Source: a virus
Strand: one strand, 5' to 3'
IMG/VR virus record: IMGVR_UViG_3300022932_000010
Coordinates: 1-40,219 of that record
DNA length: 40,219 nt
Below, piece by piece: positions 7,152 to 13,948 of the stretch. Below the pieces are notes generated by a model. The model saw only the letters and a list, made by a program, of their open reading frames with translations. It was not told the DNA's origin and searched no databases. The translations under genes were made by a program, and so were the position numbers. How positions within the stretch are numbered: position 1 is the first letter of the stretch; the number at the start of each line of letters is the position of its first letter.

Positions 7152-8446
7152 CAGTAAAACCCCGCATCTTCCGCTTTTTCGCGCAGCCGACTATACCGAT
7201 CAATCGGTTTTGGTTCTAGTGCTGTCACGCCCGGCTTACCAGCACGCCTAAGACCCTCCAAAGCATAGCGCAAGGCGTCAATGGTGTGGTTGTCCTTGTC
7301 CTCAAGGAAAGGCAGGATTTCATCGGTCTGTTTGTCGATCTTGTACGAGAACTCAGACACCTCGCGAATGACGTTCACGCAGCGAGGATGAATAACGATC
7401 TCGAAAGACTGTAGGAAGCTGATGCCGTCTTCAATCGAGCCGGGGCCTTTGACGGCGGGGATGATCTTGGGGAAGCCGTTGCGACGCATGTAGCTGACGG
7501 TCTCGGGGCGTGCGGAGTCGGCGGTGATGCGGAAGTCTCGTGAGCGCGGAACAGTGTCGAATAGTGCGGGAGTCTTGTCGATGTCGCACCCGACCTCATA
7601 GGCCTCGTAGTCCACGAACAAGCAGCGCCCAGCCGGATCAGCGATAGCCCTGTCGCCATCCATGCGGCCGATAAAACCGCGCACCAGGGTCGTCGGGTCG
7701 ATGGAGAAGCCCCAGTCCCCCCCGAACCGGAACACGGCCTCCACAGGGCTCTCAAAGGCCTGTATGCGGTAGTTCCTGAACACCTTGGCCTCTGTGCGGC
7801 CTGCGTAGGCTCCTAGCCAAACGTGAGCGTACTTGTCGGGGTCAGTGCGCTTGTCCCGCTCCATGTCCCCCTGCAAGGCAGAGCCCGCGAACCAGGGGTT
7901 ATCGCTGTAGTTGGCGTGAACCAGAACGAAATCGGGATCATCCTTGTTCGCCTCAAAGAACGTCTCAATTGGGTCGCTTGCCTTGTCGGGGTTCCACGAA
8001 AAGCGAAGCTTTGCACCCGGAACGCGGAAGGTCGGGACGGCAATGTCCAGCGACTTCTGGCTAATTGTCTGCGCTTCTTCCACGAACGCTCTATTGAAGC
8101 CCTCAAGGGACTTGATAGAGCTTACAGTGTGATTCCTAAGACCCTTGAAGACCATAAGGCTGTCATTCGGCCCGACAATCTCATTCTCTGTAATCTTGAA
8201 AAGGCTTTCGACGCCTAGCTTCCTGATCTTGTCTTCGATCAATTGCTTGACGGAATCTTTGATACTGTTCTGCACTTCGCGAAGACACGCAACGCGCACA
8301 TGCTCGTAGCAGCTTTCCTCGACTAACTGCTCACAAAAGAAGTGAGACTTTCCCGAGCCGCGCCCACCTCTTGCTCCGAAATATCGGGCATCGGTTTTCA
8401 GGAGGGGCAGAAAGACGCGGGGGGTCTCAATCTGTAGGACGGTCAC
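7151..8446 (-). CDS. terL: terminase large subunit
   Basis: The 431-residue packaging motor has an N-terminal ATPase with Walker A GARGGRGSGKSH (residues 24-35) and Walker B AFVEEAQ (120-126), and a C-terminal RNase H-like nuclease with acidic residues in GGDWGFSID (about 243-251), ITADSARPE and HTIDALRYAL. The pattern is that of the PBSX/Terminase_3 group. It cuts and translocates DNA into the prohead. GTG start overlaps the preceding stop as GTGA. Small terminase lies one gene upstream. Confidence 0.95.
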   Translation of the reverse strand: MTVLQIETPRVFLPLLKTDARYFGARGGRGSGKSHFFCEQLVEESCYEHVRVACLREVQNSIKDSVKQLIEDKIRKLGVESLFKITENEIVGPNDSLMVFKGLRNHTVSSIKSLEGFNRAFVEEAQTISQKSLDIAVPTFRVPGAKLRFSWNPDKASDPIETFFEANKDDPDFVLVHANYSDNPWFAGSALQGDMERDKRTDPDKYAHVWLGAYAGRTEAKVFRNYRIQAFESPVEAVFRFGGDWGFSIDPTTLVRGFIGRMDGDRAIADPAGRCLFVDYEAYEVGCDIDKTPALFDTVPRSRDFRITADSARPETVSYMRRNGFPKIIPAVKGPGSIEDGISFLQSFEIVIHPRCVNVIREVSEFSYKIDKQTDEILPFLEDKDNHTIDALRYALEGLRRAGKPGVTALEPKPIDRYSRLREKAEDAGFY

Positions 8447-8682
8447 CCGTTAGAAACGGCCTGAACCTTTCGGGTCAAGCGAGCCTCTAGCCAAGTCTGC
8501 ATCGCGCTTACGGCGAGCGCTGTATCTCCGCCCTTTGGAAGCTTTACACCAAATCGCATCCATTTATCGTCGGCGGTTCTCAACTCAATCGCATATGCTG
8601 GACGAAAACCGTAATCCTGATCTAGATCAACAAACGCCGTGCCTAAGGGGAAGGCTTTTTGAGCCTGCTGCTCAAATGTCAT
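8443..8682 (-). CDS. hypothetical protein between terminase subunits, 79 aa
   Basis: Joined by ATGA to the small terminase gene and by GTGA to the large one. Soluble, mixed alpha/beta appearance with DKWMRFGVKLPKGGDTALAVSAMQTWLEARL. No family recognised. Tight coupling on both sides suggests a packaging accessory role. Confidence 0.7.
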   Translation of the reverse strand: MTFEQQAQKAFPLGTAFVDLDQDYGFRPAYAIELRTADDKWMRFGVKLPKGGDTALAVSAMQTWLEARLTRKVQAVSNG

Positions 8683-9068
8683 TTCGGGTCCAACACTACG
8701 CGCTCAATGCGCGTCACCTGAATAGGTCCGCCTTCTGCGCCGGTATGCTCGATTTGCTGCTTATCGCCGTAGCGTTGCCCGTACCATTTCGACAGTAGTT
8801 GAAGCCGGGTGTGAACCCTCACCTTCCGGGAAGCAGGCTCTTCAGTTTTGTCGTCGGCAATATCAAGGCAGTCTTCCGCGATCTTGTCGTAACCTTCTTT
8901 ACGAGCGGTTTCGTAACTCGCCTTAAGTTCTGGATCATTCGCCATCCAGTCGTAAACAGCGCTCTTGCCAATGCCGATCTCACGGCAAATGCCACGGAGA
9001 TGCTCGCCTTCCTCCGTTTTCTCAATGATTGTGGCCCAAATCTCAGGCGTGAAATACGAAGTCTTCAT
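8679..9068 (-). CDS. terS: terminase small subunit
   Basis: About 129 residues. The N terminus is a helix-turn-helix of the small-terminase type: EGEHLRGICREIGIGKSAVYDWMAND, which would recognise the packaging site. The middle is helical (YDKIAEDCLDIADDKTE) with RKVRVHTRLQLLSKWYGQRYGDK, a signature I know from small terminases with the terminase_5/phBC6A51-like HTH. Start set at ATG 9066-9068 because a coupled 26-residue frame ends there as TGATG; a TTG seven codons upstream is an alternative. Confidence 0.9.
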   Translation of the reverse strand: MKTSYFTPEIWATIIEKTEEGEHLRGICREIGIGKSAVYDWMANDPELKASYETARKEGYDKIAEDCLDIADDKTEEPASRKVRVHTRLQLLSKWYGQRYGDKQQIEHTGAEGGPIQVTRIERVVLDPK

Positions 9069-9148
9069 CACTGATACCAAACCCACCAACCGCTAGGCAG
9101 GATAAGCGCCGACTCGGCTACGGTGGTGCTGTAGTAAAGGCGGGTCAC
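9068..9148 (-). CDS. 26-residue micro-ORF before small terminase
   Basis: GTG at 9146-9148 overlaps the stop of the upstream gene as GTGA, and its TGA overlaps the small-terminase ATG as TGATG. The peptide (MTRLYYSTTVAESALILPSG, then WWVWYQ) is aromatic-rich, with a short hydrophobic run. It fills exactly what would otherwise be a gap in a coupled operon. Function unknown. Confidence 0.55.
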   Translation of the reverse strand: MTRLYYSTTVAESALILPSGWWVWYQ

Positions 9149-9360
9149 GCCATCCCATCCAATTGCGCCTGAATAGCCAGACGCCGCTCGTGCTGACCTT
9201 CCTTGCCTTCAAGCTTGGCGAGCAACTGGCGAAGTTCTGTAGCCGTTCGCGTGGGCTTGGGCACGTCAGAGCCAAGCACGAACGCGGCGACCGACTTGGA
9301 GTCGGCGTCTTGCGTGTCGTCCTGTAGAACGCGCGCGGCTTTGGACTTTATGCCGGTCAT
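9145..9360 (-). CDS. hypothetical protein upstream of terminase, 71 aa
   Basis: ATG at 9358-9360 overlaps the preceding small membrane gene as ATGA, so the longer frame from 9420 is not used. The protein is soluble; the C-terminal half is a charged helix (ATELRQLLAKLEGKEGQHER then RLAIQAQLDGMA). Its stop couples to the micro-ORF before small terminase. No family recognised. Confidence 0.75.
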   Translation of the reverse strand: MTGIKSKAARVLQDDTQDADSKSVAAFVLGSDVPKPTRTATELRQLLAKLEGKEGQHERRLAIQAQLDGMA

Positions 9361-9497
9361 CCGAGTTGCGGCAATGCCCAGATAAACGCGGCAACCGTCC
9401 ACAGAGCCCAGGCGGGCCACTCCGGCAGAGTGAACTGCGGAATCTTGGCGACGGTCATGGCGATGAAGCCAAGCAGGACGAGGATCACGAACAACAT
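9357..9497 (-). CDS. small membrane protein, 46 aa
   Basis: The minus strand has TAAGGAGTT six to eight bases before ATG at 9495-9497, a strong ribosome site. The peptide starts MLFVILVLLGFIAMTVAKIP, a clear first membrane segment, then has a Trp-rich second one (WPAWALWTVAAFIWALPQLG). Stop overlaps the next ATG as ATGA. Two hydrophobic segments in a hairpin. It could be an accessory or superinfection protein; function unknown. Confidence 0.75.
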   Translation of the reverse strand: MLFVILVLLGFIAMTVAKIPQFTLPEWPAWALWTVAAFIWALPQLG

Positions 9498-9539
9498 ATG
9501 TAACTCCTTAGCATATCTCGGGCGAACGAGCGAGGGCGG

Positions 9540-9785
9540 TTAGGGTTGCGGTGGGAGGGGCATCCAATGAGTGGGCTCTTCAAGATCGTCGTCCCAATCG
9601 TGAGCGTATATGCTGGGCTCTTGCCATGAATCTCCGAAACGCTCCCGAACGCCCATGATGCCGTCCTTGACGACCAAAACAGGAGTTTTCTCAGGCGCGC
9701 TATTAATCGTCCGCCATCCTGCCACCCTACCCATCCTCGCCTTGCGCTCTTGCTCCCAGCGGGAGTGGTTGAAGGCGTGGGTCAT
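9540..9785 (-). CDS. DUF551-like protein, 81 aa
   Basis: ATGA start. The layout matches small phage proteins of the DUF551 type: GWRTINSAPEKTPVLVV, a variable middle, and the C-terminal signature THWMPLPPQP. Function of the family is not known to me. Last gene before a 42-base gap that precedes the small membrane gene at 9497. Confidence 0.8.
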   Translation of the reverse strand: MTHAFNHSRWEQERKARMGRVAGWRTINSAPEKTPVLVVKDGIMGVRERFGDSWQEPSIYAHDWDDDLEEPTHWMPLPPQP

Positions 9786-10072
9786 TGGTCAGACTCCGGA
9801 TTTCCGACGAAGCCTTCAGGACGATCAAGCCCAGGCTCCCAAAAACTAGTTCCTAGCTTGGCGTAGGCTTGACCGCCCATCCCAAAGTCAGAGCCAATAA
9901 GGCGATTGAGGGCAATTCCTAGCTTCGAAGCAAACTCCCACGAATCATCCATGGCGCTTTCTCCGTAGAAAGACTGGATGCGAACCCATGCAATTTCCCC
10001 CATGATGCAGACGTGGCGTGTTGATCCCCCGCCCTTCTCGATGATAATGTTGGGGTAATCGAAGCGGCTCAT
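9782..10072 (-). CDS. hypothetical protein, 96 aa
   Basis: ATG at 10070-10072 joined to the upstream stop by ATGA; the frame from 10114 is a longer shadow start. Contains SRFDYPNIIIEKGGGSTRHV and a Gly/aromatic C-terminal part (GTSFWEPGLDRPEGFVG). Soluble. No family recognised. Confidence 0.7.
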   Translation of the reverse strand: MSRFDYPNIIIEKGGGSTRHVCIMGEIAWVRIQSFYGESAMDDSWEFASKLGIALNRLIGSDFGMGGQAYAKLGTSFWEPGLDRPEGFVGNPESDQ

Positions 10073-10332
10073 TTCGGCTCCTCGTTCAGGATGGCGTCGA
10101 TATACGAATGCCACATCGTCTCAAAACCGCCTTCTACCTCAAGCCACCCATCGACAGTAGCGGCCGACTGCGCGTCTCGGTCAACGCCCCGCACAGCCAT
10201 CAGGACAGCTCGGGCTTGGGCGATGTATTCGGACCTGACCTGAACGCAATACGGCTCGGCGCTGTCCCATTCTTCAGGAATACCGCCGTCAACGTCGTAA
10301 GCAGCCCTCGCCGCCTTCTCCAGCGCGCTCAT
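10069..10332 (-). CDS. hypothetical protein, 87 aa
   Basis: ATGA start from the upstream small membrane gene. Helical N terminus with SALEKAARAAYDVDGG, then IPEEWDSAEPYCVQVRSEYI and QARAVLMAVRG. This resembles many short phage accessory proteins in which an Ala-rich helix is followed by QARAVL. No function known. Confidence 0.7.
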   Translation of the reverse strand: MSALEKAARAAYDVDGGIPEEWDSAEPYCVQVRSEYIAQARAVLMAVRGVDRDAQSAATVDGWLEVEGGFETMWHSYIDAILNEEPK

Positions 10333-10478
10333 GCGATGCGCTCCATGTCGGAAATGGCTCTGTCAGCCGCTTGTGATTGCGCGATAAACGCTAAAATTGC
10401 GGCACGTTCCGGTTTAGCCCGACACCATATTAAAGCGTTAATGACGCCGACCGCGATATAAGCGACTGCCACAATCAT
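10329..10478 (-). CDS. small single-span membrane protein, 49 aa
   Basis: ATG at 10476-10478 overlaps the upstream stop (ATGA), and its own stop overlaps the next ATG (ATGA). MIVAVAYIAVGVINALIWC is a membrane segment, followed by a basic loop and a helix (ERAAILAFIAQSQAADRAIS). Function unknown. Confidence 0.75.
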   Translation of the reverse strand: MIVAVAYIAVGVINALIWCRAKPERAAILAFIAQSQAADRAISDMERIA

Positions 10479-10846
10479 GGAGCGATCTCCAGCCACACCG
10501 GATCGGAACCACGTGCCGAGGACATACCGCTTTCAAGCGGTCCCCAGAGAACGCACTGGCCTTCGCGGAAGGCAACCAGCTCAAAACTGACCCTGTCATC
10601 CCCATATCCGCGCTTGAAACGCACCCGATCCCCCACCTTCAGCGGCGGATCGATGCGCTCGATTTGGAAACCTTCTTCGGACAAATCATCACGCGTGAAC
10701 CAAATCGGTTCTTGAGAACCTTCGCCGTCTTGGATCACATCCAAGGCCCCGTTGCGAGGGCTAACGACGCGACCAGTAAACGTCACCCGCACCCGATCCC
10801 CAGGCTTGATTCCTGCGGCGGCCAGCTTGTCGTGAGGGGCGGTCAT
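10475..10846 (-). CDS. hypothetical protein with two KxGDRVR repeats, 123 aa
   Basis: ATG at 10844-10846 (ATGA coupling). Two similar segments, KPGDRVRVTFTGRV near residue 14 and KVGDRVRFKRGYG near residue 70, look like paired small beta-barrel (SH3/KOW-like) domains. Such folds often bind nucleic acid or protein; here this is inference only. Confidence 0.7.
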   Translation of the reverse strand: MTAPHDKLAAAGIKPGDRVRVTFTGRVVSPRNGALDVIQDGEGSQEPIWFTRDDLSEEGFQIERIDPPLKVGDRVRFKRGYGDDRVSFELVAFREGQCVLWGPLESGMSSARGSDPVWLEIAP

Positions 10847-11031
10847 CGGACGATGTCTCCATTGCGCCAAGCAGTCAGCGGCGACTTTTTGTCCCAAATC
10901 GAAACGTTGGCGTATGAGAACGATTTCTCCCTAGCGAACTCGACAGCATCGCTTTCTTCTGAGAACTTAGCCTTCCTTGGCGCGTCGTTATCTCCCGGTC
11001 CATACAGGACGCTGTAAAGCAAAGCCGTCAT
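10843..11031 (-). CDS. hypothetical protein, 62 aa
   Basis: ATGA start. Contains KFSEESDAVEFAREKSFSYA, which resembles a small alpha/beta domain, ending in WRNGDIVR. Sits between the Lar-like gene and the KxGDRVR-repeat gene. No family recognised. Confidence 0.65.
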   Translation of the reverse strand: MTALLYSVLYGPGDNDAPRKAKFSEESDAVEFAREKSFSYANVSIWDKKSPLTAWRNGDIVR

Positions 11032-11258
11032 ACCCCCTCCTCCTTCGCGCTGTGTGTGGTGGTGTCGGGTCGGCAGTTCCAGGCGGCGATGGCGTCAGCT
11101 CGATTTGAGGACGAAGTGCTGTGAATCTCCGCCCCGCATGATGGCCCGGAGCATTTTACAATCGTCCCGTCATACTCAAGTCCTCGGTCTTTGGGGTCGC
11201 CGTAGCGGCATACGCGCGCTCGTTCTCCACAGAACGGACATGGCTTAGGATCACGCAC
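11028..11258 (-). CDS. Lar-like zinc-ribbon protein
   Basis: Two Cys pairs, PCPFCG near the start and VKCSGPSCGAEI in the middle, followed by NRADAIAAWNCRP. This is the pattern of Lar-family restriction-alleviation zinc ribbons (PCPFCG ... CxxCG ... AxxxWNxR). In Rac prophage, Lar modulates a type I restriction enzyme; many phage relatives are untested. The most likely start is GTG at 11256-11258 with GGGAG upstream, giving 76 residues and an eight-base overlap with the previous gene. Confidence 0.8.
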   Translation of the reverse strand: MRDPKPCPFCGERARVCRYGDPKDRGLEYDGTIVKCSGPSCGAEIHSTSSSNRADAIAAWNCRPDTTTHSAKEEGV

Positions 11259-11469
11259 GGTCAGAGCACTCCCTAACCCGCTCGCTGACGACCTCGGCGC
11301 TGTGTAGCGTGCTGAGCGCGCCATTGTGACGACTGCGAACGACACGATTGCGCACCATATCGACAAGATCGCCATTGCGTGTCTTGCCCTCCATTCGGCA
11401 CAGCAACCCGAACTCGGCCCAGAGCTGGGGGGAGATGCGGATGCCGGTGGTTGTGGTGGGAGAGGTCAT
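11251..11469 (-). CDS. possible ribbon-helix-helix protein, 72 aa
   Basis: ATGA start. TGIRISPQLWAEFGLLCRME followed by GKTRNGDLVDMVRNRV has a beta strand followed by two helices, as in small RHH DNA-binding proteins. No zinc or membrane signals. A transcriptional regulator role is inferred. Confidence 0.6.
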   Translation of the reverse strand: MTSPTTTTGIRISPQLWAEFGLLCRMEGKTRNGDLVDMVRNRVVRSRHNGALSTLHSAEVVSERVRECSDRA

Positions 11470-11642
11470 GCGGAGCGCTCAGCACGAGGGCGGCCAGCGC
11501 TAGTCCACGCCGCAACAGCCTCAAGCCACTCCTCTTGCTCGTCCACGACGTCCTGAGCGCGCTTGGTTTCCCAATCAATCTGGGTGTCGGTCATGGCGTT
11601 AAAATCGCCTTGAAACTTCTTCCAAACATCGTTGATCTGCAT
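11466..11642 (-). CDS. hypothetical first-gene protein, 58 aa
   Basis: ATG at 11640-11642 after GGAGGAAGAC, the strong leader ribosome site seen at other transcript starts, and about 35 bases after a good promoter. Helical, acidic (DWETKRAQDVVDEQEEWLEA). Begins the transcript that seems to run into the terminase genes. Confidence 0.75.
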   Translation of the reverse strand: MQINDVWKKFQGDFNAMTDTQIDWETKRAQDVVDEQEEWLEAVAAWTSAGRPRAERSA

Positions 11643-11676
11643 GTCTTCCTCCACTCGGCATCATTGCCGACGCCCT

Positions 11677-11705
11677 GTTGTACGAGCGTTGTACGTTGGG
11701 GTCAA
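11677..11705 (-). promoter_or_regulatory. promoter with 11-bp GTACAAC repeats
   Basis: Minus strand TTGACC (11700-11705), 17 bases, TACAAC (11677-11682). GTACAAC occurs twice, one helical turn (11 bp) apart, within the spacer and -10, suggesting a regulator site. It faces the gene at 11642. Confidence 0.6.
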
Positions 11706-11711
11706 GCGGGG

Positions 11712-11978
11712 TTAGTTCAGATGTTGCGCGCCCACGCCTTGGATGATTACAGCTTCGTCGGTGAATTGGCTTTTCTTCCCGGCCGCCACCCACCCGGCAG
11801 GAAAATCTCCAACCATCCGGCATCGACTAAAGCTGTTTCCACCCATGGAAAAGTCCACGTCTTTTGTGCCATTCCATATGACCACGCATTCTACAAACTC
11901 GCAGTCTTTCCACGAGTACCCGTCCAGATACACAGTCTCGGCCTCAAACCGCTCACGCTCTCTGAGGGGTAAACTCAC
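11712..11978 (-). CDS. hypothetical beta-helix-like protein, 88 aa
   Basis: GTG at 11976-11978 overlaps the upstream stop as GTGA; the longer frame from 12086 is a shadow. The sequence YSWKDCEFVECVVIWNGTKD and SMGGNSFSRCRMVGDF repeats Cys/Phe at short spacing, like pentapeptide or right-handed beta-helix proteins. No stated function. Ends the transcript before the 11.7 kb promoter. Confidence 0.7.
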   Translation of the reverse strand: MSLPLRERERFEAETVYLDGYSWKDCEFVECVVIWNGTKDVDFSMGGNSFSRCRMVGDFPAGWVAAGKKSQFTDEAVIIQGVGAQHLN

Positions 11979-12319
11979 TTCGACAACCCCACAGCGGCGG
12001 TTAGGTCGGAGTGGCGAACCCATTGGCCGGTCTTTGCGCGTCGTAAGGCATCGCCCTCTTGCTCTGGATGCCAGTCGAGTGCCCATCGCTCAAGGCCGTT
12101 CAGCTCCCCCACCATCCCAATCAACCTGCTCACCGCCTGGGCCTGCGTCATCCCTGAGTCGCGGGCCATCTGAGTGAGGTCGGCGTGGTCGGAGGCGGAG
12201 AGCCAGCCGGAGAGGGCGACCTCGCCTCTGGCGGCGCGGCGCTGGCGTTCAGTTCGCTTGCGGTTGGCAGCGTTTTCTCGCTGCTCGTCCAGCCACGCCA
12301 TCTGATGCTTGGCGGTCAT
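11975..12319 (-). CDS. hypothetical protein with RHH-like segment, 114 aa
   Basis: ATGA start. N terminus is very basic (RENAANRKRTERQRRAARGE). The middle (LSASDHADLTQMARDSGMTQ then AQAVSRLIGMV) resembles a ribbon-helix-helix or short HTH. DNA binding is a reasonable inference. Stop is coupled to the next gene by GTGA. Confidence 0.65.
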   Translation of the reverse strand: MTAKHQMAWLDEQRENAANRKRTERQRRAARGEVALSGWLSASDHADLTQMARDSGMTQAQAVSRLIGMVGELNGLERWALDWHPEQEGDALRRAKTGQWVRHSDLTAAVGLSK

Positions 12320-12489
12320 TTGGGCTCCTCTTTTTCGATCATCGCCAAGCCCTCGCGGACAATCGATGCGATAAAGGCATCGCTGCCCCCTCCGTGAACG
12401 GCAGAAGCCAGAGCGCTTATTAGCTCAAACAGCGCCATATCGCGTCCCGCGTCATCGCGCTCGGAGGCTTTGCGGGTGGCGGCGGTCAT
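12316..12489 (-). CDS. hypothetical protein, 57 aa
   Basis: ATG at 12487-12489; both ends are joined to neighbours by ATGA. Amphipathic helices (MALFELISALASAVHGGG) and an acidic-basic C terminus (IEKEEPK). No family recognised. Confidence 0.7.
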   Translation of the reverse strand: MTAATRKASERDDAGRDMALFELISALASAVHGGGSDAFIASIVREGLAMIEKEEPK

Positions 12490-12632
12490 GCGCGGTGCGC
12501 CATTGCAAGCCTAAGCTTTGCTGCGTAGGCAGCATCTTTTGCCTTCTTGGCTTCCACGCGAGGGCTTTCACCTCCGCACCGACGACACACGCCATACGCG
12601 CCACGTTCGTATTTATGGTCCACACAGGCCAT
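12486..12632 (-). CDS. short zinc-ribbon-like protein, 48 aa
   Basis: ATG at 12630-12632 with GGAGGAG nine bases before. Cys and His residues (ACVDHKYERGAYGVCRRCGG) suggest a small zinc site; the rest is a Lys/Ala helix (VEAKKAKDAAYAAKLRLAMA). First gene after the GTGACNNGTCAC promoter, coupled to the next by ATGA. Confidence 0.65.
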   Translation of the reverse strand: MACVDHKYERGAYGVCRRCGGESPRVEAKKAKDAAYAAKLRLAMAHRA

Positions 12633-12674
12633 CAAACCACTCCTCCATCCCGCCGCTCCGTGCGCCGGTGTTTC

Positions 12675-12703
12675 CTTGTGTCATGGGTGACGGGTCACGT
12701 CAA
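12675..12703 (-). promoter_or_regulatory. promoter with GTGACNNGTCAC operator-like dyad
   Basis: Minus strand TTGACG (12698-12703), 17 bases, CACAAG (12675-12680). The spacer holds the perfect dyad GTGACCCGTCAC (12687-12698). A second promoter at 13.6 kb has the same design, so one regulator probably controls both. Confidence 0.55.
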
Positions 12704-12719
12704 CAGCCCCGGCGCAGTT

Positions 12720-13040
12720 TTATTCGCGTGCCTCGCGCTCAATGCGGATTCCGTAGGGCTGGCGAAGCGACCGAGCTGCATCACGCCAAGTTGCCGCCTT
12801 CAGTGCGCAGACCATGGCCATATGCATGTTGTCGGGGTGTGCGTCCTTTGCTTTCCAGTCGTCGGCGCTTTGAGCGATAGCCTCGGCAATCTTGTCAAAC
12901 TGAAGCGCTTCTACTTCAGCCCAGCACTCTCTTTCATTTCGGCTATCCTCACTCTCAATTTGTTCACTGATCTGCTGGCACTCTTGAGGATTCCAGCAGT
13001 CGCGCCCTATAACGCCGTTGCAAGCTGCGCAAATGGTCAT
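12720..13040 (-). CDS. hypothetical Cys-rich protein, 106 aa
   Basis: ATGA start. The N terminus (CAACNGVIGRDCWNPQEC) has four Cys that could bind zinc; the rest is acidic and helical (EVEALQFDKIAEAIAQSADD). Last gene of the MazG-like transcript. No family recognised. Confidence 0.7.
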   Translation of the reverse strand: MTICAACNGVIGRDCWNPQECQQISEQIESEDSRNERECWAEVEALQFDKIAEAIAQSADDWKAKDAHPDNMHMAMVCALKAATWRDAARSLRQPYGIRIEREARE

Positions 13041-13348
13041 CGACCTTCCTTCAACAGGTCAAGTGAGAGAGCGGCGCGTTGCTCTGCGAGGAGCTTTTCC
13101 CGGCGTGCGGTCAGATTGTCCGCGTACATCGTTGCGTCGAGACGATCTAGCGCTTGCCGGAGGTCAGACATTTCCCGGCTGAGCCAAGCCTCGTTTGTCT
13201 CTTGCTGACTTGCTGGAATGAGGGGGTTCACGCTGTCGCGACCCCATCGCTGCGTCTTTCCAGCAGCCGCCAGCACCTCGCCGCACTCCTCAACGAGATG
13301 GGCGAGTTGCTTTTCAAAGCCCTTTTGCAGGAAATCGGGATGGCTCAT
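13037..13348 (-). CDS. MazG-like nucleotide pyrophosphohydrolase
   Basis: About 103 residues. The metal-binding pattern of the MazG/all-alpha NTP pyrophosphatase fold is visible: VEECGEV (E20, E21, E24) and SREMSDLRQALDRL (E59, D62). Such enzymes hydrolyse NTPs or dNTPs; phage copies may adjust nucleotide pools or host alarmone signals. An insert of about 20 residues lies between the two motifs. ATG at 13346-13348, ATGA coupling. Confidence 0.75.
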   Translation of the reverse strand: MSHPDFLQKGFEKQLAHLVEECGEVLAAAGKTQRWGRDSVNPLIPASQQETNEAWLSREMSDLRQALDRLDATMYADNLTARREKLLAEQRAALSLDLLKEGR

Positions 13349-13575
13349 GCCATCCACTCCTGCGTGGTGGCGATGTTCTCGGCATTGGGGGCCAACCAGC
13401 GATACAAGCGGCCCGAAACATACCAGCGGAGCTGACGACCGCCACGGTCAGTTCCGACAATGCGAGCCGTGCGCTTGCCCTTAGGGGTCAGGTCGGCAGC
13501 TTCAAAAACGATCTTGCCGCCCATGGCTTGGATTTCGTTCCAGGCTGAGACTGCTGCTTGTTGTTCGGTTGTCAT
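13345..13575 (-). CDS. hypothetical protein, 76 aa
   Basis: ATG at 13573-13575 after GGAGGAAGAC, the leader ribosome site. MTTEQQAAVSAWNEIQAMGG then a beta-rich half (RIVGTDRGGRQLRWYVSGRL). First gene of the transcript from the 13.6 kb promoter. No family recognised. Confidence 0.75.
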   Translation of the reverse strand: MTTEQQAAVSAWNEIQAMGGKIVFEAADLTPKGKRTARIVGTDRGGRQLRWYVSGRLYRWLAPNAENIATTQEWMA

Positions 13576-13598
13576 GTCTTCCTCCGTGGTGTTGATCC

Positions 13599-13627
13599 CT
13601 TGTCCCACACAGTGACCCGTCACGCAA
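13599..13627 (-). promoter_or_regulatory. promoter with GTGACNNGTCAC operator-like dyad
   Basis: Minus strand TTGCGT (13622-13627), 17 bases, GACAAG (13599-13604), with GTGACGGGTCAC (13612-13623) across the -35/spacer. Layout matches the 12.7 kb promoter, and a CAACACC follows about 8 bases downstream. Confidence 0.5.
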
Positions 13628-13644
13628 CACCTAAATGACGTAGC

Positions 13645-13657
13645 CGCGCATTATTTT
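13645..13657. repeat. 13-bp direct repeat, copy 1
   Basis: CGCGCATTATTTT occurs here, at the 3' end of the 13651-13899 gene (it includes its TAA stop), and again at 13919-13931 upstream of its start. The two copies bracket a unit of about 275 bp containing that single gene. Confidence 0.8.
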
Positions 13658-13899
13658 GCGGAAAGGCGCGTTCGGTTGTTCTCAGTCCGCATCAACTGCA
13701 AGAGAGCGTAAGCCTGCCCCCTGAAGCATTCAGCTTGCTCCTTCGGCATCCCGGCCTCTACCAGGCCGTCCAGCACGACGCCAAGGGCGTTGACGTTGAC
13801 TGCGCGGCACAGATCAAAATTCCTCTTGGCAACAGCATCGTCAACAGAATCGCCATGGCGCAAGGGGCGATCAACAAAATAGACAGGATGGAATTGCAT
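13651..13899 (-). CDS. hypothetical protein, 82 aa
   Basis: ATG at 13897-13899 after GGAGAGAAAA. MQFHPVYFVDRPLRHGDSVD, then a helical part with two Cys (KEQAECFRGQAYALLQLMRT). A single-gene unit not coupled to neighbours, bracketed by 13-bp direct repeats and preceded by AT-rich dyads. Could be a separately regulated insertion. Function unknown. Confidence 0.7.
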   Translation of the reverse strand: MQFHPVYFVDRPLRHGDSVDDAVAKRNFDLCRAVNVNALGVVLDGLVEAGMPKEQAECFRGQAYALLQLMRTENNRTRLSAK

Positions 13900-13918
13900 T
13901 TTTCTCTCCGGTTCAAAA

Positions 13919-13931
13919 CGCGCATTATTTT
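13919..13931. repeat. 13-bp direct repeat, copy 2
   Basis: Second copy of CGCGCATTATTTT, followed by CGCG. See the copy at 13645-13657. Confidence 0.8.
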
Positions 13932-13948
13932 CGCGCCCTCACTGTGCG

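Noticed and set aside
9361-9420. Longer start for the 71-residue gene upstream of terminase
   Set aside because: It would overlap the small membrane gene fully; the ATGA junction at 9357-9360 marks the true start.
12495-13208. 237-codon plus-strand frame
   Set aside because: Crosses two promoters and opposes three well-coupled minus-strand genes.
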